Positions 59,070 to 64,000 of a stretch of 64,000 nucleotides of DNA are shown piece by piece (positions within the stretch are counted from its first letter, which is position 1; each line of letters begins with the position of its first letter). The position numbers and the translations under genes are program-made. The notes beneath the pieces were generated by a model. It saw only the letters and a list, made by a program, of their open reading frames with translations, did no database searches and was not told where the DNA came from. The DNA comes from Marinobacter orientalis (lineage in GTDB: Bacteria; Pseudomonadota; Gammaproteobacteria; Pseudomonadales; Oleiphilaceae), in contig NZ_SRZX01000003.1 of NCBI RefSeq assembly GCF_004792665.1, forward strand, positions 1-64,000, in the 5' to 3' direction.

Positions 59070-61115
59070 TTACCCGGGCTTTTTGGCAACCAGTGTCAGG
59101 ATGTCGTAGCTCGCAACCAGCTCGTCGTTCTGGTTATGAACCTGAACATCCCAGACTACGACTCCCTGAGGGTGTCCGTCCGGAGATGTACGACCCTGAT
59201 CAATCTTGCGCTTGCAGGTCAGCCGCGCCCGGATGGTGTCCCCCGGGGCAACCGGTTCGATAAAACGCAGGGTATCCAGGCCATAGTTCGCCAGAACCGG
59301 GCCTTCGCCCGGATAAACGAAGAGGCCGGCCGCCGCGGAAAGCACGAAGTAGCCGTGGGCAATGCGCTTGCCGAACTGCGAGTCCCGCGCTGCAATCTCA
59401 TCAAAGTGCATATAGAAGTGATCGCCTGACAGGCAACCGAAATTGACGATATCGGCTTCGGTCACCGTGCGCCGGTGAGTCAGCAGGGATTCGTTGATCT
59501 GCAGGTCCTCAAAATGGCGACGGAACGGATGCACTTCGGTTTCGATGACCTCAGCACCGCGCACATATTCACGGGTGACTGCGGCCAGCATGGATGGAGA
59601 GCCCTGGATTGCAGTTCTCTGCAGGTAATGATGTACCGCACGGATGCCACCAAGCTCTTCACCGCCACCGGCACGCCCGGGCCCACCATGCTTGAGCATG
59701 GGCAGGGGAGAGCCGTGGCCGGTGGATTCCTGTGCGGCTTCTGCGTTCAACAGGTGCAGACGACCGTGGAAGGCCGCCAGCAGCGGAACAATCCTGCCGG
59801 CAATGGCCGGATCACGGGTGGTCAGAGTGGTAACCAGTGAGCCACGGCCCTCGGCACACAGGGAGACCGCGTCTTCAATGGTGTCGTAGGGAATCACCGT
59901 TGCCACCGGCCCGAACGCTTCAATGTCATGTGCCCCGCAACCATTTTCAGGATTCCGGCACAGCAGCAGGTGCGGCTCAATAAATGCACCTTTATCGGTG
60001 CCTTCGCCGGTCGGCTTGAAATCGCCGTTGCCACCGGTGACCAGTTCGCTGGTCTTCAGCAGTTCCTGGATGTTGGCTTTGACGTCTTCCAGCTGGTCGA
60101 TGGAAGCGAGGGCACCCATGCGGACGCCCTCAACGGAAGGATCGCCGACAGTCACTTTCGACAACCGTTCCTTGAGCTTTCCGCAAACAGCATCCACCTG
60201 GCTCTTTGGCACCAGTATCCGGCGGATAGCAGTACACTTCTGGCCAGCCTTCGCCGTCATTTCACGGCCCACTTCCTTCACAAAGATATCGAACTCTTCG
60301 TGCTCGGGAGTCACGTCTGGCGCCAGAATGGCACTGTTCAGTGAATCGGCCTCGGCGTTAAAGGGAATCGAACGGTTGATGATGTTCGGGTGATTCTTGA
60401 GTTTGCGAGCGGTCGCGGCCGAACCGGTGAAGGTGACCACATCCTGCTCTTCAAGATGTTCGAACAGGTCGCCGGTGCTGCCAATGATCAGCTGCAGACT
60501 GCCTTCAGGCAGAGCGCCGGATTCCTGCATCAGGCGAACCGCCAGTTCGGTGACATAACAGGTAGAGGTGGCCGGCTTCACGATGCAGGGCATGCCCGCC
60601 AGGAAGGTGGGCGCGAACTTTTCCAGCATGCCCCACACCGGGAAGTTATAGGCATCAATGTGGACAGCCACACCGCCACGGGGAACCAGGATGTGAGTGC
60701 CGGCAAAGTGGTTGTTCTTGCCCAGCGGCGTTACCGGTCCTTCGTGCACCACGTTGCCGGACGGCAGTTCGCGCCGGCCCATGCTGGCATAGGAGAACAG
60801 GGTGCCGAAACCGCCATCAATGTCGATACCGTTGTCGCCCTTGCTGGAACCGGTATGCATCGACAGGGCGTACAGCTCTTTCTTGTGTTCCTGCAGGTAC
60901 ATGGCCATGGCCTTCAGGGCCAGGGCGCGCTCCTGGAAATCCATGGCCATCAGATTCTTGCCACCGACCTTGCGGCCATACTCTACGGCTTTCTTGAAAT
61001 CCAGGGTATCATCGTGGGTATGTGCCACGATTTCACCGTTAATGGCGCTGGGCAGGGCCTTGGCGGTCTTCTCGCCGACCCATTCGCCGGCAATGAAACT
61101 TTTCAGGACTGACAT
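59070..61115 (-). CDS. paaZ: Phenylacetate pathway ring-opening enzyme PaaZ
   Basis: A bifunctional oxepin-CoA hydrolase and 3-oxo-5,6-dehydrosuberyl-CoA semialdehyde dehydrogenase. The 681-residue product equals E. coli PaaZ in length. The aldehyde dehydrogenase part has KPATSTCYVTELAVRLM, TFTGSAATARKL and catalytic C294 in AGQKCTAIRRILV. The C-terminal R-hydratase part (about 530-681) has NFGCLSGDHFYMHFDE. The ATG at 61115 with GGAG upstream is preferred over an in-frame start at 61145 that falls in the palindrome. Last gene seen in the paa operon. Confidence 0.96.
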   Translation of the reverse strand: MSVLKSFIAGEWVGEKTAKALPSAINGEIVAHTHDDTLDFKKAVEYGRKVGGKNLMAMDFQERALALKAMAMYLQEHKKELYALSMHTGSSKGDNGIDIDGGFGTLFSYASMGRRELPSGNVVHEGPVTPLGKNNHFAGTHILVPRGGVAVHIDAYNFPVWGMLEKFAPTFLAGMPCIVKPATSTCYVTELAVRLMQESGALPEGSLQLIIGSTGDLFEHLEEQDVVTFTGSAATARKLKNHPNIINRSIPFNAEADSLNSAILAPDVTPEHEEFDIFVKEVGREMTAKAGQKCTAIRRILVPKSQVDAVCGKLKERLSKVTVGDPSVEGVRMGALASIDQLEDVKANIQELLKTSELVTGGNGDFKPTGEGTDKGAFIEPHLLLCRNPENGCGAHDIEAFGPVATVIPYDTIEDAVSLCAEGRGSLVTTLTTRDPAIAGRIVPLLAAFHGRLHLLNAEAAQESTGHGSPLPMLKHGGPGRAGGGEELGGIRAVHHYLQRTAIQGSPSMLAAVTREYVRGAEVIETEVHPFRRHFEDLQINESLLTHRRTVTEADIVNFGCLSGDHFYMHFDEIAARDSQFGKRIAHGYFVLSAAAGLFVYPGEGPVLANYGLDTLRFIEPVAPGDTIRARLTCKRKIDQGRTSPDGHPQGVVVWDVQVHNQNDELVASYDILTLVAKKPG

Positions 61116-61143
61116 CGGAAACTCCATTTGTTTCTTAAACGCC

Positions 61144-61175
61144 AAGGCAAGCCCCGCTTAAGCGGGGCTTGCCTT
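61144..61175. repeat. Perfect 32-nt palindrome between paaE and paaZ
   Basis: AAGGCAAGCCCCGCTT is followed at once by its exact reverse complement. As RNA it would fold into a very stable hairpin 28 bases upstream of the paaZ start. No run of U follows on the transcribed strand, so it is not an ordinary intrinsic terminator. Confidence 0.9.
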
Positions 61176-61204
61176 GCTCGTGTCTTGCTGCTGGCTGTTG
61201 GAAA

Positions 61205-62284
61205 CTACATCTCGTCGTAGTCCAGGACTACCTTGTCGCTGACCGGGTAGCACTGGCAGGAAAGCACGTAGCCGGCTTCCACTTCGTAGTCTTCCAGGGC
61301 AAAGTTCTGGTCCATTTCCACCTCACCTTCCACGACCTTGGCGCGGCAGGTGGAGCAGACGCCGGCTTTGCAGGAGAAGGGCAGGTCCGCACCTTCCTCG
61401 TTGCCGGCTTCCAGAATGCTCTTGGTATCACGAACCAATGGGAAGGTCAGGGAACGGCCATCGGCGATGACGGTCACTTCGCTTACCGACTGCGGATCCA
61501 CCTTGGACGGGGCCCTGTCCTTGCGGGGCTGGGGCGCACCACCGACCGGAGTAAACAGCTCGAAATGGATTTTGCTTTTGTCCAGGCCGTGCCGGAGCAG
61601 TGAGTCACGCACATCCTCTGTCATCAGCTGCGGGCCGCAGACGAAGGCTGCCGTGAGATCCTTGGCGTTGATCCAGTGATCAAACAGGGCGTCGCACTTG
61701 TCGTGGTCAATGCGCCCGTTGTAGAGGTCAATATCCTGTTCTTCACGGGTGAAAATATAGACCAGGTTCAGCCGGGCCATGTACTCGTTCTTGAGGTCCT
61801 GTAGCTCATCACGGAACATGGTGCTGGCGGTGGCCTTGTTACCGTAAAACAGGGTTACCTCACTCTTGGGCTCGGTTTCCAGGGTGGTCTTGACAATCGA
61901 CAGAATCGGCGTGATTCCGCTGCCGGCTGCCACCGCGAGGTAATTGCCCTTCCTCTCGGGATCCAGATCAATGGAAAAATGGCCCTGAGGTGGCATCACT
62001 TCCAGTGTTTCGCCGGGTTTCAGCTGTTCGTTGGCAAACGTGGAGAAACGGCCGCCGGGAACCTGTTTGACCGCAATACGCAGCTCCTGATCGCCGACAC
62101 TGCGGCAGATCGAATAGGAGCGACGCACTTCCTCCCCATCAAGTTTTGTTCTGACAATCAGGTGCTGGCCCTGTTTGTAGCTGAACGTATCTACCAGATC
62201 TTCTGGCAGATCAAAAGCAAGTGATACGGCGTTTCTTGTTTCAGGTCTGACCTCTTTGAGGGTCAGTGGATAGAATTTATTCAT
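61205..62284 (-). CDS. paaE: Phenylacetyl-CoA epoxidase reductase subunit PaaE
   Basis: Passes electrons from NADPH to the PaaABC oxygenase. The 359-residue product has an N-terminal ferredoxin-reductase part (FAD motif RRSYSICRS, VPGGRFSTFANEQL; NADPH-binding AVAAGSGITPILSIVKTTL and CGPQLMTEDV) and a C-terminal plant-type 2Fe-2S domain with CKAGVCSTCRAKV and LSCQCYPVSD. All four cluster cysteines are visible. It lies 13 bases after paaD. Confidence 0.96.
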   Translation of the reverse strand: MNKFYPLTLKEVRPETRNAVSLAFDLPEDLVDTFSYKQGQHLIVRTKLDGEEVRRSYSICRSVGDQELRIAVKQVPGGRFSTFANEQLKPGETLEVMPPQGHFSIDLDPERKGNYLAVAAGSGITPILSIVKTTLETEPKSEVTLFYGNKATASTMFRDELQDLKNEYMARLNLVYIFTREEQDIDLYNGRIDHDKCDALFDHWINAKDLTAAFVCGPQLMTEDVRDSLLRHGLDKSKIHFELFTPVGGAPQPRKDRAPSKVDPQSVSEVTVIADGRSLTFPLVRDTKSILEAGNEEGADLPFSCKAGVCSTCRAKVVEGEVEMDQNFALEDYEVEAGYVLSCQCYPVSDKVVLDYDEM

Positions 62285-62297
62285 GATCGTATCGGCT

Positions 62298-62867
62298 CTA
62301 GATGCATTTGAAGTAGTCGAAGGGCTCGAGGCATTCCTTGCAACGATAAAGGGCTTTGCAGGCGGTGGATCCGAACTCGCTCACCCGCTCGGTGTCCTTG
62401 CTGCCACAGCGGGGACAGGCAATGACTTCCGGTTCCCCAAGCAGGCTCATCTTGCTGGAGCTGCCCTCGGGGGGCGCGATTCCGAACTCCCGGAGCTTCT
62501 CTTTGCCTTCGGCCGTGATCCAGTCGGTGGTCCAGGCAGGGGTCAGCACCTGGTTGATTTTCGGATCCCGGAAGCCCGCAGCTCGCAGGGCTTCGGTAAT
62601 CAGTTCTTCAATCAACTCGGTAGCCGGGCAGCCGGAGTAGGTCGGGGTTAAATCAATAGACAGCTCTTTACCATCCCACCTTACGGCACGGACGATACCA
62701 AGCTCCACGACACTGACTGCCGGCACTTCAGGATCTTTAACCTCTTCGAGAATTGCCCAGATGTCGTCCTCTGTCAGCAGATCGGGGCGGGCGTTCGCCG
62801 GCACCCGATCGCTGGCAATCAGGATGTCGACAGCTGACCGGCTGTCTGAATCACCATGTTGTGGCAT
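62298..62867 (-). CDS. paaD: Phenylacetate pathway protein PaaD (MIP18/DUF59 family)
   Basis: Helps assemble or mature the iron centre of the epoxidase. The 189-residue product has the DUF59 domain (LLTEDDIWAILEEVKDPEVPAVSVVELGIVRAV, DLTPTYSGCPATELIEELI) and a C-terminal zinc-finger-like part with CPRCGS and CKECLEPF. The start MPQHGDSDSR overlaps the paaC end by 17 bases; longer readings lie inside paaC. It is some 20 residues longer than the E. coli protein at the N-terminus. Confidence 0.94.
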   Translation of the reverse strand: MPQHGDSDSRSAVDILIASDRVPANARPDLLTEDDIWAILEEVKDPEVPAVSVVELGIVRAVRWDGKELSIDLTPTYSGCPATELIEELITEALRAAGFRDPKINQVLTPAWTTDWITAEGKEKLREFGIAPPEGSSSKMSLLGEPEVIACPRCGSKDTERVSEFGSTACKALYRCKECLEPFDYFKCI

Positions 62868-63615
62868 CGGGATAGGCCCTCTGCAGGAACTGCATTTCTG
62901 CCAGAATAAAACCGAGGTGTTCGGTGTGCTCGCCGTGCTTGCCGCCCATATACATCCAGGCATCTTCGGCGCCCGGTGTCAGGGTTGCCTGGGTGAGCAC
63001 CTCGTTGACCATTCCGCGCCAGTCTTTGGCCAGCTGATCGGGGTCCGGGCCAATGCCCGCCTCGGCCATGACACGGTCCGTGTCGTCCGGGGTGATCAGT
63101 TCGCCGGTGAAGCGCCAGAGTATATCCACGGCATCCTGCATGCGCTGGTGGCTCTCTTCAGTGCCATCCCCCAGACGCTTGACCCATTCGGATGACCGGC
63201 GCAGGTGATAGGTCGCCTCTTTCAGAGCCTTGGCGGCAATACCGGCAATACGCTCATCGCTGGATGCGGTCAGGCCTTTGAGTGTGAAATAGTGCCACAC
63301 ATCAAAGAAGAACTGCCGGCCCATGGTGACCGCGTAATCCTCATTGGGCTGCTCGGTGAGCAGCAGGTTGCGGTAATTGTGGGCATCACGGCGGAATGCC
63401 AGCTTGTCCGCATCGCGGCCATCATCAATCAGATCAGCGGCATACTCATACCAGTTGCGGGCCTGCCCGACGAGGTCAAGGGCAACGTTCATCAGTGCCA
63501 TTTCTTCCTCGACTGCCGGGGCTTTGCCGCACAACTCGCACAGGCGCTGACCCAGGATCATGTCGGAATCCGCCAGTCTCAGCAGGTATTCCTGTAGTGC
63601 TTCTGCTTGTGTCAT
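62851..63615 (-). CDS. paaC: Phenylacetyl-CoA epoxidase structural subunit PaaC
   Basis: The 254-residue ferritin-like partner of PaaA in the ring 1,2-epoxidase. Seen: EYLLRLADSDMILGQRLCELCGKAP, EEEMALMNVALDLVGQARNWYEYA and AYHLRRS-like TYHLRRSSEWVKRLGDGTEES. PaaC is ferritin-like but usually non-catalytic. It lies 12 bases after paaB. Confidence 0.95.
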   Translation of the reverse strand: MTQAEALQEYLLRLADSDMILGQRLCELCGKAPAVEEEMALMNVALDLVGQARNWYEYAADLIDDGRDADKLAFRRDAHNYRNLLLTEQPNEDYAVTMGRQFFFDVWHYFTLKGLTASSDERIAGIAAKALKEATYHLRRSSEWVKRLGDGTEESHQRMQDAVDILWRFTGELITPDDTDRVMAEAGIGPDPDQLAKDWRGMVNEVLTQATLTPGAEDAWMYMGGKHGEHTEHLGFILAEMQFLQRAYPDATTW

Positions 63616-63627
63616 TGGATCCGCTCC

Positions 63628-63909
63628 TTACATGTGTCCGACTTCATCGGGCAGCTCGTAGAAAGAAGCGTGCCGGTAAATCTTGTCTTCCGACGGGTCG
63701 AAAAGTACTTCTTTCTCGTCGGATGCGGAGGCCGTGATGGTGTCGGAGGGGACCACCCATATGCTCACGCCCTCGTTACGGCGTGTGTACAGGTCGCGAG
63801 CGTTTTCCATGGCCATTTCGGCGTCAGCCGCATGCACGCTGCCCACATGTTTGTGGTTCAGGCCGTGCTTGGACCGCACAAAAACTTCGTAAAGGCGCCA
63901 TTCAGACAT
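63628..63909 (-). CDS. paaB: Phenylacetyl-CoA epoxidase subunit PaaB
   Basis: The 93-residue product has MSEWRLYEVFVRSKHGLNHKHVGS, ARDLYTRRNEGVSIWVV and the C-terminal YRHASFYELPDEVGHM, all typical. It bridges PaaAC heterodimers. The start is set by GGAGG-type sequence (TCCTCC on the plus strand) just upstream; a longer in-frame reading runs back into paaA. Confidence 0.96.
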   Translation of the reverse strand: MSEWRLYEVFVRSKHGLNHKHVGSVHAADAEMAMENARDLYTRRNEGVSIWVVPSDTITASASDEKEVLFDPSEDKIYRHASFYELPDEVGHM

Positions 63910-63926
63910 GTTGTATTCCTCCGATA

Positions 63927-64000
63927 TCAGGCGGCTTGCGCGCGCTGTTTTTGTTTTTTGGCGTAGGCGACGGCCGCTTCGCGGACCCATGCGCCCTCGT
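63927..64000 (-). CDS. paaA: Phenylacetyl-CoA epoxidase catalytic subunit PaaA, 3' end only
   Basis: The last 23 codons and stop of a gene that continues beyond the window. They read EGAWVREAAVAYAKKQKQ and end in RAQAA, which matches the C-terminus of PaaA (EGAWVREAA). The position directly before paaB agrees. PaaA is the diiron oxygenase subunit; its active site lies outside the window. Confidence 0.88.
   Translation of the reverse strand, partial: EGAWVREAAVAYAKKQKQRAQAA

Overview
The window is about 64 kb of densely packed chromosome from a gammaproteobacterium. Protein sequences and gene order (holD-rimI-prfC-tatD, rplM-rpsI-petABC-sspAB, diaA-yraN-lpoA/rsmI, the complete mra/dcw cluster, lpxC-dciA-M23-secA, lgt-thyA-folA, paa genes) fit Marinobacter or a close relative. 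That genus call is inference from gene content; no database was searched. No tRNA gene, CRISPR array, insertion sequence or prophage was seen. The window opens at the 3' end of an rRNA operon (5S) and closes inside paaA.

Layout. 1-160: 5S rRNA and its terminator. 0.29-5.7 kb: leuA, a holD-like gene, rimI, prfC and a tatD-family gene. 5.7-10.9 kb: ribosomal proteins L13/S9, the cytochrome bc1 complex (petABC) and sspAB. 10.9-13.7 kb, minus strand: lpoA-yraN-diaA, divergent from rsmI. 14.86-15.2 kb: RNase P RNA. 15.4-32.5 kb: the division and cell-wall cluster mraZ-rsmH-ftsL-ftsI-murE-murF-mraY-murD-ftsW-murG-murC-ddlB-ftsQ-ftsA-ftsZ, headed by a clear promoter and phased MraZ boxes. 32.7-41.8 kb: lpxC, dciA (minus), an M23 peptidase, secA, argJ, a mutT-thiE-like fusion, moaC and ribA. 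41.8-45.9 kb, minus strand: an NRDE-family gene, xseB, ispA and dxs. 46-49.4 kb: a TauE/SafE permease, lgt, thyA, two inverted copies of a structured repeat, and folA. 49.4-52.4 kb: a DEAD-box helicase (minus) and an MFS permease.

52.4-64 kb is a catabolic island for phenylacetate-type compounds. A PaaX-type repressor is divergent from a five-gene branched-chain-amino-acid-type ABC transporter operon. That operon converges on a minus-strand paaABCDE-paaZ operon. The arrangement suggests the transporter imports an aromatic acid or precursor that is activated and then opened by PaaABCDE and PaaZ.

The least ordinary features are: (i) two 104-nt elements between thyA and folA, in opposite orientation, with a 54-nt core 46/54 identical but flanking 25-bp stems that are unrelated in sequence and each self-complementary; (ii) a transporter ATPase (LivF) carrying an N-terminal hemerythrin-like domain of about 220 residues with a degenerate metal-site motif; (iii) an inverted repeat lying on the transporter promoter, and a perfect 32-nt palindrome between paaE and paaZ; (iv) a holD-like psi subunit with a long acidic, proline-rich linker. 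Most of the rest is conserved housekeeping sequence with intact reading frames.
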